A stretch of 64,000 nucleotides of DNA from assembly GCA_001556025.1 (NCBI GenBank), contig LSIB01000003.1, positions 1-64,000 on the forward strand, read 5' to 3'. Both the position numbers and the translations under genes were made by a program. This document shows, piece by piece, positions 34,542-42,513 of this stretch (positions are counted from its first letter, which is position 1; every line of letters starts with the position of its first letter). A model generated the notes under the pieces. The model worked only from the letters and a program-made list of their open reading frames with translations. It was not told the origin of the DNA and searched no databases. This DNA comes from Rhizobiales bacterium CCH3-A5 (GTDB taxonomy: Bacteria; Pseudomonadota; Alphaproteobacteria; Rhizobiales; Beijerinckiaceae).

Positions 34542-37520
34542 TCACGCCGCAGCGATCTGGCAAAGCGTGACCTTGCCTTCGTGCATCGCAGTCACGGGGT
34601 CGTAGCCATAGGTGGTGACGATGTTGACCGACTCGCCGAGCACGATCGGGTCGGTGCCCTTCGGGTAGTTCCCGCGCTGGTCTTGGCCTTGGTAGAAGCC
34701 GCCGAAGTGGAACGGCATGAAGGCCACGCCCTTGCCGACGCGCTCTGTCACCAGCGCCTTGACGCGGGCTTTCGAGCCGTTCTCGGGGCCCGACACCCAG
34801 ACGAAGGCGCCGTCCCGGATACCGCGCTCGCTTGCGTCCGCGGGGTTGATCTCGACGAACATGTCCTGCTGCAGTTCGGCCAGCCACTTGTTCGAGCGGG
34901 TCTCTTCGCCGCCGCCCTCATATTCGACGAGGCGGCCCGAGGTCAGCACGATCGGGAACGACTTGGCGACGCCCTTCTCGACCGCGGCCTTCTGCACCGA
35001 GGTGTGCAGGTTGGGGATGCGCAGCGTGCGCTCGTCGGGACGGGCCGGCCATTTGGCGACGAGATCGACGCGCGGCGAGTAGATCGGCTCGCGATGGACC
35101 GGAACGGGGTCAGGCAGGTTCCAGGCGTTGGCGCGGGCCTTGCCGTTGCCATAGGGCACGCAGCCATGCTCGAGCGCGACGCGCTGAATGCCGCCCGAGA
35201 GGTCGTTCGCCCAGTTCACGGCGTCGATATTGTTGCCGCCGATCCAGGAAATCGTCGCGATCTCGGCCGGCGTCAGGTCCTTGTCCCAGCCGAGTTTCTT
35301 CAGCGAGCCCATGGTGAACTCGGGATACCCGTCCTTGATCTCCGAATTCAGCGAGTAGGAGCCGTTCTCCGCCAGCAGCGTGTCGTTGACCTTGCTGCCA
35401 TCGGCGAGCGTGCGCTCGCGGGTCAGGCCGAAGCGCGGACGGAAGGTGCCGCCGCCGTTCTTCGCTTCCAGCGAGGTGTTGTAGAGAATGTGGGTGCCGG
35501 GATGCTTGAATTCCGGCGTGCCCCAGCACGGCCATGGCAAGCCGTAATAGTCGTTGGCGACGGGCGAGCCGGCCGCGCCGCGCAAGGAGACCAGGTCGAA
35601 CTTGTCCTGGTTGGCCATGTGCAGCTTAAGGCGCTCCGGCGACTGGCCGGTATAACCGGTCGACCAGCCGCCCCTGTTGATCTCGCGCAGGATCGATTCA
35701 GGGCTTGGCTCGGCCCCGAACTTGCCCTGCACCATCTCATAGGGCTTGAACATCGGCTCGGCGAAGCCGAGCTTCTGGGCGAGCCTGTAGATGATCCAGT
35801 AGTCATTGGCGGATTCGAAGATCGGATCGACGACCTTCTCGCCCCATTGCACCGAGCGGTTGGAGCAGGTGCGCGAGCCCGAGCACTCGAACTGCGTCGC
35901 GGCCGGCAGCAGATAGGTGCCGTTCTTGCGCTGGCCGAGCGAGACGAAGTTGGTCGGATGCGGATCGGCGACGACCAGCAGTTCGAGCTTCTCCAGACCC
36001 TTCACGGCATCGGGCATGCGCGGGATGGTGTTGCCGCCATGGCCCATGACGATCATGGCCTTGAGGTTGTCCTTCTGATCGACCTGTTCGGCCGGCAGGT
36101 TGGCGGCATCGAACCAGCGGGTCGAGGTGTGGCCGGAGGTCTCCATATTGGCCTTGCGGGTGCGGGCCGGACGGCCGCCCTTGGCCGGAACCTCGTCGAA
36201 GCGCGTGACGAAATAGTCGTAATCGACGTTCCAGACGCGGGCCCAATGCCGCCAGGCGCCCTCGACCAGCCCGTAATAGCAAGGCAGATTCGAGATATCG
36301 AGGCCGAAATCGGTCGCGCCCTGCACGTTGCAGTGGCCGCGGAAGATGTTGGCGCCGTTGCCCATGCCGCCGACATTGCCGGTGGCCAGCAACAGGTTGC
36401 AGATGGCGCGGACATTGGCCGTGCCGACCGAGTGCTGGGTCACGCCCATGCACCAGATGAAGGTGGCGGGTTTGACCTTGGCGAAGGTCTCCGCGGCGCG
36501 CTTGAGCTGCGCCTCGGGCACGCCGGTGATGTCCTCGACCGTCTTGGGGTCGTATTTCTCGACCTCCTTGCGGACGTCGTCCATCCCGTGCACGCGGGCG
36601 GCGAGGAAGTCCTTGTCCTCCCAGCCGTTCTTGAAGATGTGCCACATCATGCCCCAGATCACCGCGATGTCGGTGCCCGAGCGGATGCGGATGTAGTCGG
36701 TGGCGTGGGCGGCGGTGCGGGTCAGGCGCGGGTCGAAGACGATGACGTTGGCGCGCTGGACCTCCTTGCCCTCAAGGATGTGCTGCATCGAGACGGGATG
36801 CGCCTCGGCGGCGTTGGACCCCATGAAGATGACGGTCTTCGAATTCCGAATGTCGTTGTAGGAATTCGTCATGGCGCCGTAGCCCCAGGTGTTCGCGACG
36901 CCGGCGACCGTGGTCGAGTGGCAGATGCGCGCCTGATGGTCGACGTTGTTGGTGCCCCAGAAGGCCGCGAACTTGCGGAACAGATACGCGCCCTCGTTGG
37001 AGAACTTGGCCGAGCCGAGCAGATAGACGGAATCCGCGCCGGACTTGGCCCGGATCTCCATCATCTTGTCGCCGATCTCGTTGATCGCGACATCCCAGGA
37101 GATGCGCTGCCACTGCCCGTCGACCAGCTTCATCGGGTACTTGATGCGGCGGTCGCCATGGGTGAGCTCGCGCACGGACGCGCCCTTGGCGCAGTGCGAG
37201 CCCCGGTTGATCGGGCTTTCCCAGGCGGGCTCCTGGCCGACCCAGACGCCGTTGGCGACCTCGGCCTTGACCGTGCAGCCGACCGAGCAATGGGTGCAGA
37301 TGTTCTTGACCACCTTGGTTCCGGTCGCGGGGCCGAAGGTCGATGCCTCCGCCTTGCGGACCGAGCCGATGGTCAGCGAGCCGGCGACTGCCGCGCCGCC
37401 GGCGATGAGGCCCGAGCGCCGCAGGAAGGTGCGGCGGTCCATGACGCCCGACGACAGGCCGGCCATTGCCGCCTGAAGCTTGCCGCGCTGGATGTCGGCC
37501 GATTTGCGCTTGATGAGCAT
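34542..37520 (-). CDS. Formate dehydrogenase alpha subunit (molybdopterin, Tat-exported, Cys type)
   Basis: A 992-residue molybdopterin oxidoreductase that oxidises formate to CO2. A twin-arginine signal (DRRTFLRRSGL, Arg29-Arg30) directs folded export to the periplasm. One [4Fe-4S] cluster is bound by ICTHCSVGC plus GSHCAKG. The residue ligating molybdenum is Cys in ARICHSTTVAG, not selenocysteine, and there is no in-frame UGA. Later bis-MGD segments (VFDPRLTRTA, GMGNGANIFRGHCNVQGATD, VMGHGGNT) and a C-terminal MoCo-binding domain (VLTSGRLVEYEGGGEETRS) follow. Family comparison places it with the Fdh3-like enzymes. 13 bp separate it from the Tat-peptide gene. Confidence 0.93.
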   Translation of the reverse strand: MLIKRKSADIQRGKLQAAMAGLSSGVMDRRTFLRRSGLIAGGAAVAGSLTIGSVRKAEASTFGPATGTKVVKNICTHCSVGCTVKAEVANGVWVGQEPAWESPINRGSHCAKGASVRELTHGDRRIKYPMKLVDGQWQRISWDVAINEIGDKMMEIRAKSGADSVYLLGSAKFSNEGAYLFRKFAAFWGTNNVDHQARICHSTTVAGVANTWGYGAMTNSYNDIRNSKTVIFMGSNAAEAHPVSMQHILEGKEVQRANVIVFDPRLTRTAAHATDYIRIRSGTDIAVIWGMMWHIFKNGWEDKDFLAARVHGMDDVRKEVEKYDPKTVEDITGVPEAQLKRAAETFAKVKPATFIWCMGVTQHSVGTANVRAICNLLLATGNVGGMGNGANIFRGHCNVQGATDFGLDISNLPCYYGLVEGAWRHWARVWNVDYDYFVTRFDEVPAKGGRPARTRKANMETSGHTSTRWFDAANLPAEQVDQKDNLKAMIVMGHGGNTIPRMPDAVKGLEKLELLVVADPHPTNFVSLGQRKNGTYLLPAATQFECSGSRTCSNRSVQWGEKVVDPIFESANDYWIIYRLAQKLGFAEPMFKPYEMVQGKFGAEPSPESILREINRGGWSTGYTGQSPERLKLHMANQDKFDLVSLRGAAGSPVANDYYGLPWPCWGTPEFKHPGTHILYNTSLEAKNGGGTFRPRFGLTRERTLADGSKVNDTLLAENGSYSLNSEIKDGYPEFTMGSLKKLGWDKDLTPAEIATISWIGGNNIDAVNWANDLSGGIQRVALEHGCVPYGNGKARANAWNLPDPVPVHREPIYSPRVDLVAKWPARPDERTLRIPNLHTSVQKAAVEKGVAKSFPIVLTSGRLVEYEGGGEETRSNKWLAELQQDMFVEINPADASERGIRDGAFVWVSGPENGSKARVKALVTERVGKGVAFMPFHFGGFYQGQDQRGNYPKGTDPIVLGESVNIVTTYGYDPVTAMHEGKVTLCQIAAA

Positions 37521-37533
37521 GGGATCGCGCCTC

Positions 37534-37737
37534 TCAGTAACGGTTCGAGCGGTAGAAGGCCTTGACGTGGTCGCTTTCCTTGTAGCGCGCCTTCGTCTCG
37601 TCCTTGCCGGGATCGACGGCCTCCGCCGGCGTCACCATGGCGGGCGCGACCGCGACGGTCGCGCCGGCGCCGAGCGCCTTGAAGAAGCTGCGGCGGTCGA
37701 AGGCCGATGCCTCGGTCCCTTTTGCCTTTTGCGACAT
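37534..37737 (-). CDS. Small Tat-targeted protein of the formate dehydrogenase region
   Basis: A 67-residue protein with an RR motif (AFDRRSFFKALGAGATVAVAP, Arg15-Arg16) and a short polar tail ending VKAFYRSNRY. It fits TIGR02811, small Tat substrates encoded next to FDH. It was taken to start at 37737 because GGAGAAA precedes that ATG; an in-frame ATG at 37767 is less likely. Too small for an enzyme, it may help assembly or sit in the FDH complex. Exact role unknown. Confidence 0.85.
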   Translation of the reverse strand: MSQKAKGTEASAFDRRSFFKALGAGATVAVAPAMVTPAEAVDPGKDETKARYKESDHVKAFYRSNRY

Positions 37738-37763
37738 GGTCGTTTCTCCAGCGTCGAATGCAG

Positions 37764-38573
37764 TCACGACGGCAGCCTCGCGGCTTCCGTCTCGATGGCG
37801 ATGAACAGGCTGCCGATGCGGCCCACGGTCCGATAGAAATTGGAGGCCTTGGCGACTTCGAGATCGGCGAAGAAGCGCTCGGCCCAGGGCGCGAGATGGC
37901 GGGCGAAGAACCCGTCGGCATCGACGTCCTCGGCGACGAAGACGCCGCGCAGCAGATGCGCGGTGATGTCCATCAGGATGGCGATGTGGTCTTCCGGCTC
38001 GCCGGCGCGCTCGGCCCGCGCGATGCCGAGCTTGCCCATGTCCTCGCGCACCAGCGCCAGCGGCTTCTCGTGCAGGAAGCCGGTCAGGTAATAGGAGGCG
38101 TAGGGCAGGAGCTCGCCGCGACCGACGCCGACGAAGAGCTCGAAGAACTCGTCGCGCACCGCCTCGGGCGTCGTCTGAGCCGCGGCCTCGGCCAGCGCGA
38201 TATGGGCCAACCCCAGCGGCGTGCCGTCGCCTTGCAGCCCCTGCAGCGCCGCCAGCGTCTCAGCCGTCGGCGAACGCCAGAGCAGCGCGCCGATCAGTTC
38301 GAACTCGCTGGCGCGGGCTTCGTCGATCGGGTCGATGTCGTGGGCGGCCTCGGTGTTCAACAGGATGGGCTCATGGGTTGGAGAGGCGAGGGGATAGAGG
38401 TCCGGCCGCAATTCGCTGCGCGAGACGCCCGTCAGCGCCTCCACCGAGAGCACCCGGTCGGCAGGCACCCGCTTCCAGCTTGAAATGGCCGGCTGCGACA
38501 CGCCGACACTGCGGGCGAGCGCTCTCACGCCGCCGGCCGCGCCGATTGCCCTGTCGAGTGCCGGATCCCGCAT
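37764..38573 (-). CDS. HTH-TorD fusion: DNA-binding domain plus molybdoenzyme chaperone
   Basis: A 269-residue fusion. Residues about 1-60 resemble a Cro/YdaS-type helix-turn-helix (GGVRALARSVGVSQPAISSWK, then VPADRVLSVEALTGVSRSELRPDLYP). Residues about 75-265 are a TorD/DmsD-like all-helical chaperone, with RDEFFELFVGVGRGELLPYASYYLTGFLHEKPLALVRE carried over several stretches of the family pattern. TorD proteins bind Tat signals of molybdoenzymes and guard cofactor insertion. The added HTH suggests it can also bind DNA, linking FDH maturation to transcription. It lies directly upstream of the Tat peptide and FDH alpha genes. Start at 38573 (MRDPALDRAIG) fits the HTH. Confidence 0.85.
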   Translation of the reverse strand: MRDPALDRAIGAAGGVRALARSVGVSQPAISSWKRVPADRVLSVEALTGVSRSELRPDLYPLASPTHEPILLNTEAAHDIDPIDEARASEFELIGALLWRSPTAETLAALQGLQGDGTPLGLAHIALAEAAAQTTPEAVRDEFFELFVGVGRGELLPYASYYLTGFLHEKPLALVREDMGKLGIARAERAGEPEDHIAILMDITAHLLRGVFVAEDVDADGFFARHLAPWAERFFADLEVAKASNFYRTVGRIGSLFIAIETEAARLPS

Positions 38574-38638
38574 GGTCCGCGTCGTTCCCCTGAGCCAACT
38601 CGCGGCGTTCGATCGCCGCTGCCGTTTTTTAGTGCAGT

Positions 38639-38669
38639 GATAATGAGCGCTTATCGCGTGAAAATACAA
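38639..38669 (-). promoter_or_regulatory. Candidate internal promoter and operator before the HTH-TorD gene
   Basis: On the minus strand, TTGTAT (38669-38664) is followed after 18 nt by CATTAT (38645-38640). An inverted repeat GATAA-N7-TTATC (38639-38655) covers the -10 side. It lies in the 112-bp gap between DUF3306 and the HTH-TorD gene, so the FDH structural genes could be expressed independently of the upstream accessory genes. A direct target site for the HTH domain is inferred. Confidence 0.45.
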
Positions 38670-38685
38670 CTATTCCAAACTGAAT

Positions 38686-39414
38686 TCAGACAGGCATCGC
38701 ACCACCGCCGCGTTTGCGAATCCGCACGGCCGGCGGGTCTGACGGCGCCGAATTTTGCGCTGCAGCATACACGTCATCGGCTGAAACTGCCGCTTTTTCG
38801 CCGCTTTTCGGCTCGTAGGCGGCGTCATCCGTCACCCTGACGCTCTCAGGGTCACGGTCTTCGGCCACGTCTTGTTGCAACGCGGCAACGTTTTTGCGAC
38901 TTTCGTCGTAGTTCACGTTCTGGTGCGGCATGCTGTCGCCGGTTGCCTCGGCAACCATCGGATCGGGCGTTTCCGGCTTCGGCGTCTCGCCGAAGATGCC
39001 ACGCACCATCGCCGCGACATCGTCCGATTCCGTCAGCGGGCCATAGCCTGGAGCGCCGCCGGGGATGTTCCATTCCAGCGCATAGTCGCGCGCCGGATTT
39101 TCGAAGCCTGCGATGAACGGGTCGCTCTCCCAGGCCCGGCGCAGCGCGGCAAGCTTCCAGCTTTCCGGCACGTTCTGCTTCAGCCAGTGTGCGACGTCGA
39201 AATCCTTGTCGATCAGATCGAGCGAGGGCGGCTCGATCATTTCGGGTTCGGGCCCGGCCTCGGCTTCGGCGGCAGGAATCTCGGCAGGCAGCGCGCCCGG
39301 CGTCTCAAGCGGCGGATCGGGGGCTGGCTTCTCCGCCGCCGCCTCGCGTTTGCGGCGCGACCAGCGCGTCAGGAAGCCGCCATCGTCCTCCCCGTCATCG
39401 CCGCGCGGAGCCAT
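38686..39414 (-). CDS. DUF3306 domain-containing protein
   Basis: A 242-residue soluble protein. A conserved start GFLTRWSRRKREA leads to an acidic/proline-rich stretch (about residues 27-65) and the DUF3306 core SLDLIDKDFDVAHWLKQNVPESWKLAALRRAW, with WESDPFIAGFENPARDYALEWNIPGG. The C-terminal third is polar and looks disordered. DUF3306 is characteristic of formate dehydrogenase neighbourhoods and pairs with DUF3305. The ATG overlaps the DUF3305 stop by one base (TGATG). Function unknown. Confidence 0.85.
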   Translation of the reverse strand: MAPRGDDGEDDGGFLTRWSRRKREAAAEKPAPDPPLETPGALPAEIPAAEAEAGPEPEMIEPPSLDLIDKDFDVAHWLKQNVPESWKLAALRRAWESDPFIAGFENPARDYALEWNIPGGAPGYGPLTESDDVAAMVRGIFGETPKPETPDPMVAEATGDSMPHQNVNYDESRKNVAALQQDVAEDRDPESVRVTDDAAYEPKSGEKAAVSADDVYAAAQNSAPSDPPAVRIRKRGGGAMPV

Positions 39415-39929
39415 CAGCTTTCGTCTCCGCGCCGCATCCCCGGCTCCGGGCGCGGGCCGCCGCCCTTGCGCGGGTCGTGCTCCTGGCGCTTGCGCTTGAT
39501 GAACTCGCGCTCGACATGGTGCGCGTCGAAGAAGGCGAGCACCTGCTCGGCGATTCCCGCCGGCATCGGCAGCGCCTCGATGATGTCGCCGACATTCTCG
39601 CAGTAATCCTCGCCCTCGAACGGGTCGGCGGTGACTCCGACCAGCTCCAGTTCCGGCTCGATGCCAGTCGGCCTCACTGCCACCCAAAGCTTGGCCCGGC
39701 CGGCCTGAAAATTCTCGCGGAAATGCGCGGTGTCGACCGAGTGCAGCGTCAGCACGGCCGGCCCCAGATAGAAGCTCGTCCGGTCCGGCTCGCGCTTCAG
39801 CTCCGTCCATGGCGCGAGCGCCGGCGGCTCGGGCAGCACGGCGATCGGCGTCCAGGCATGGTCAGCCCAGGGCGAGTCGATCCTGCGCCGTTCGACGACG
39901 ATCCCGACCTCGATGTGCTGCTCGGCCAT
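39414..39929 (-). CDS. DUF3305 domain-containing protein
   Basis: A 171-residue protein. The DUF3305 pattern is visible: VGIVVERRRIDSPWADHAWTP followed by LGPAVLTLHSVDTAHFREN and RAKLWVAVRP, with EDYCENVGDIIEALPMPAGIAEQV near the end and a basic tail. ATG 39929 has GAGGAG upstream. Usually found next to DUF3306 and FDH genes; proposed to act in FDH assembly or in association with the Fe-S protein, but no activity is established. Confidence 0.85.
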   Translation of the reverse strand: MAEQHIEVGIVVERRRIDSPWADHAWTPIAVLPEPPALAPWTELKREPDRTSFYLGPAVLTLHSVDTAHFRENFQAGRAKLWVAVRPTGIEPELELVGVTADPFEGEDYCENVGDIIEALPMPAGIAEQVLAFFDAHHVEREFIKRKRQEHDPRKGGGPRPEPGMRRGDES

Positions 39930-39939
39930 GCCGGTCTCC

Positions 39940-40950
39940 TCAATGCGCCAGGGCAGGGTCGGCGAGCGGCAGGCCGGCGACAAGGTTCTGCGGCTTCATC
40001 CGCAGGACTTTATCGTCCGACATCGCCATCAGCAGGTAGATCGGCGCAGCCTTCGCGGCCGGCAGCACCGGCACCTCGGCAGGCAGCGTCAGCCGGTAGA
40101 GCGCCAGCAGCCGCGAGGCCGCGTCTTCCGCCATCGTCTGCCCCTGCCAGAGCGCGTTGCCGATCGCGGTCGCCTCGGCGTCGAGCCCGACGAACCAGCG
40201 CCAATCCGCGTCCTTGACGCTCTCGACCGGCTCGATCGTCGCCTCAAAGCCATGGATTGCCCGCAGCCAGTGCCGCAAAGCTTCGCCCAGAGCCGCCCGG
40301 CCCGATGGATTGCCGCCGAGATCGAGCACCATGTCGAAGCCGTCAGAGCGCTGCCAGTAATAGTCCGCATTGGCGGGTTTCAGGATGTCGAGCGAGGTCA
40401 CGGCGGGGCCGCCGAGCATGGCGAGCAGCGGCGAGGCGTGACGGTCGGCCTCGTGCCCCTCGATGATCTCGGCGTCGGCGAGCAGGATCGTGTTCTCGTG
40501 GAAGGTGACGCGCTGCGGCCGGAACAGGCATTCGGCCGCCCGCACCACGAAGGGATCCTCGACCGCATCGAGCGCGCCGCGCAGGATGACATGCACGAGC
40601 TGGTCGAGAAACAGAGGCGGGATGCCGGCGACGCCCTGGCGGATCAGCGCCGCGTATGCCGCCTCGAGCGTCGGGGCGGCGGTGAGCCGCTCGCGCCAGC
40701 CCAGCATGAAGCGCCAGTTCTCGCGCGCATCCTCGTCGGCGATGGCCGCGATCTCAGGCTCGGAGACATCCGCCTGCGGCCGATCCATCAACTTCGCATG
40801 CAGCGCGCGCTCGGCGTCACAGGCCTCCTCGGGCGGCAGCAGTTCGGGCCGCGCCAGATAGGCCTTGAGGAAGTCGTCGGTGACCGCGAGCCCGCCGCCC
40901 GCCGCGCGGTCGAGCAGGAGATGGCCGGACGTGGCCCAGAAATGCGTCAT
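39940..40950 (-). CDS. DUF6352 family protein of the FDH accessory cluster
   Basis: A 336-residue soluble protein without a cofactor motif I recognise. It starts MTHFWATSGHLLLDRAAGGGL and includes DDFLKAYLARPELLPPEEAC, RVTFHENTILLADAEIIEGHE and YYWQRSDGFDMVLDLGG, matching the family found beside formate dehydrogenases in Hyphomicrobiales. It overlaps the DUF6505 gene upstream by 4 bp (ATGA) and is 10 bp from DUF3305 downstream, so these genes are translated as a unit. Function unknown. Confidence 0.75.
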   Translation of the reverse strand: MTHFWATSGHLLLDRAAGGGLAVTDDFLKAYLARPELLPPEEACDAERALHAKLMDRPQADVSEPEIAAIADEDARENWRFMLGWRERLTAAPTLEAAYAALIRQGVAGIPPLFLDQLVHVILRGALDAVEDPFVVRAAECLFRPQRVTFHENTILLADAEIIEGHEADRHASPLLAMLGGPAVTSLDILKPANADYYWQRSDGFDMVLDLGGNPSGRAALGEALRHWLRAIHGFEATIEPVESVKDADWRWFVGLDAEATAIGNALWQGQTMAEDAASRLLALYRLTLPAEVPVLPAAKAAPIYLLMAMSDDKVLRMKPQNLVAGLPLADPALAH

Positions 40951-41519
40951 GAGGCCAAAGTCTTTCTCAAATCCTGGGTCTTTCTCAGATTCAGCAGATC
41001 GACCTCTTCGGCCGGCCCGTCCTCGCCCTCGATTTCGAGGAACTCGAAGGCGCGAAACCCTTCGGTGTCATGACTGGCACGGGGCGTCAGCGTGCGGAAG
41101 CGCTCGCGGATTTCGCCATCCTCGAGGCTGCGGTGCAAGGCCAGCAGCGTCTGCGCGGGATGGTCGCAAAGCGACGCGGCAAAGGCGATCTCGTCTTCGG
41201 CTGCCGTCCGTGCGGCGGCGAGATCGGGCGCGCCGAGCTTTTCGATGAGCTGCGCGGCAAGCTGCGCGACAGCCGCCTCGCGCTCGTCCGCGCTCGCCTC
41301 GGTCACGACCGCGAGCGTGCTCCAGCCGAAACTGCCGATCCCAAGAAAGCCGGAGCGGAAGGCGACCCGGCCCTTGGCGTCGAGCGTCTCCACCCGAGCG
41401 GGATCGAACAGGAAGGAGCCGGTGACCAGCCATTCGCCGGGCGCCGCCGCGCGGCGGAACACCAGCGTGTCGGACGGGTCGAGCCGGATGGCGCGGGGCA
41501 ATTTCAGGGGGAAGTCCAT
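40947..41519 (-). CDS. DUF6505 family protein of the FDH accessory cluster
   Basis: A 190-residue protein with a family-like pattern: KLPRAIRLDPSDTLVFRRAA, WLVTGSFLF, and GRVAFRSGFLGIGSFGWSTL in the first half, then a helical second half rich in Ala and Glu. No catalytic motif is visible. It overlaps DUF6352 by ATGA and lies 109 bp after the ligase-like gene, the gap being filled by a family B palindrome. Likely a dedicated FDH accessory; role unknown. Confidence 0.75.
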   Translation of the reverse strand: MDFPLKLPRAIRLDPSDTLVFRRAAAPGEWLVTGSFLFDPARVETLDAKGRVAFRSGFLGIGSFGWSTLAVVTEASADEREAAVAQLAAQLIEKLGAPDLAAARTAAEDEIAFAASLCDHPAQTLLALHRSLEDGEIRERFRTLTPRASHDTEGFRAFEFLEIEGEDGPAEEVDLLNLRKTQDLRKTLAS

Positions 41520-41532
41520 GGTCAGGCTCTGC

Positions 41533-41620
41533 CCGTCATTGCGAGCGAAGCGAAGCAATCCAGAGGGTTCGCGCAATCCTCCTGGATTGCTTCGTCGGCT
41601 GCGCCTCCTCGCAATGACGG
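41533..41620. repeat. Intergenic palindromic repeat, family B (copy 3)
   Basis: CCGTCATTGCGAGCGAAGCG on the left, CCTCGCAATGACGG on the right, AAGCAATCCAG pairing with CTGGATTGCTT inside. The right half carries a small insertion (GGCTGCGCCTC) compared with copies 1 and 4. It sits inside the FDH accessory operon. Confidence 0.85.
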
Positions 41621-41628
41621 AAGCGCCG

Positions 41629-42372
41629 TCACAGCTTCGGCCCGCCGCTGTCGCGGTCGAGCCAGTCGGCGCGGGCCAGCGCCTCGACGAAGCTGCGGCG
41701 TTCGGTGCCGGCCTGCGAGGTCGCGACGAGGTCGCCGTCCGGCTCGATGCCGTGGCGGGTGCCGACCACCTTGTCCAGCCGGTCGAGCCAGCGCTTCGCG
41801 ATCGCTTTCGGCCCATCGCTGTGCCACTGCGTCACGCCGAGCATCAGATGCCGCGAGAAGGATTCGATCAGATCGACCGCATCGACCTCCTCGAAACCTT
41901 CCTCTTCCATGCCGACGCCGGTCTGCCCCATCGAGAACGGGCTCATCGTCGTCGCCCGCAGCATCCCACCGAACACCAGCCAGTCCGGCACGGCGTCCTC
42001 CGCGCAGCCTTCCGGCCAGGCCAGCCGGCCGCCGCCGATCAGGCCGAGATCGTAGACCAGCGCATCGGGCCAGCGGAACAGGATCGGCCGCTCCGGCGGG
42101 CAATGCACCGCGAGCGCGTCAGCCAGCGCGTTCATGGCGAGATAATGCGCCAGCCGCGCCTCGCGCAAGGGAGCGTCCGGCTCCAGCACCACGGCAAACT
42201 CGACGATGTCGAAGCGCCGCGCCCAGACCAGCGTGGCGGCCCCGGCCTCGGCGGCGATCGTCTGCGCATGGGCGAAGGCGTCGCCCGATTCGCGCAGGGT
42301 GACGAGCGTGAAGCCGGGCGGCAGCACCGGCTCGCGCCTGAGATCGTCGGTGCGCAGCGCGCTGGCCGCCAT
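41629..42372 (-). CDS. Biotin/lipoate ligase-like protein (DUF4444-type), catalytic motifs degenerate
   Basis: A 247-residue member of the biotin/lipoate A/B protein ligase superfamily. The middle of the fold is recognisable (PILFRWPDALVYD aligning with the KWPND segment; WLVFGGMLRATT aligning with the following GIL strand). However, the GRGRxG adenylate-binding motif is replaced by WARRFDIVEF and the KWPND lysine by Arg. The C-terminal part (FSRHLMLGVTQWHSDGPKAIAKRWLDRL) fits DUF4444. ATG 42372 has GGGAGA upstream. It is the first gene of the minus-strand FDH run, divergent from the Fe-S protein. It probably no longer ligates biotin or lipoate; a binding or scaffolding role is inferred. Confidence 0.75.
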   Translation of the reverse strand: MAASALRTDDLRREPVLPPGFTLVTLRESGDAFAHAQTIAAEAGAATLVWARRFDIVEFAVVLEPDAPLREARLAHYLAMNALADALAVHCPPERPILFRWPDALVYDLGLIGGGRLAWPEGCAEDAVPDWLVFGGMLRATTMSPFSMGQTGVGMEEEGFEEVDAVDLIESFSRHLMLGVTQWHSDGPKAIAKRWLDRLDKVVGTRHGIEPDGDLVATSQAGTERRSFVEALARADWLDRDSGGPKL

Positions 42373-42420
42373 CGCGGAAATCTCCCTGGAGCCGCGACGA
42401 AAGGCGCGGCGTTTGTTTCT

Positions 42421-42454
42421 TTTGAACCTCTCCAATTCCATATAAGCGTTCAAA
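42421..42454. promoter_or_regulatory. Inverted repeat in the divergent FDH control region
   Basis: TTTGAAC (42421-42427) and GTTCAAA (42448-42454) form a 7-bp perfect inverted repeat around an AT-rich centre with CATATAAG. It lies between the divergent ligase-like gene and the Fe-S protein gene. It is a candidate operator covering both promoters; individual -35/-10 elements are unclear. Confidence 0.45.
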
Positions 42455-42513
42455 CCCGCAAGAGAGACGAAAAGACGCTCTCCCGGCATCTGCTCCCAAG
42501 GACGCGACCGCCC

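Noticed and set aside
34542..37520. Possible selenocysteine in formate dehydrogenase alpha
   Set aside because: The molybdenum-ligand position is an ordinary Cys codon and there is no in-frame UGA or hairpin after it.
34581..37565. Plus-strand open frame of about 990 codons opposite FDH alpha
   Set aside because: A mirror of the strongly supported FDH alpha gene; composition is typical of an antisense artefact.
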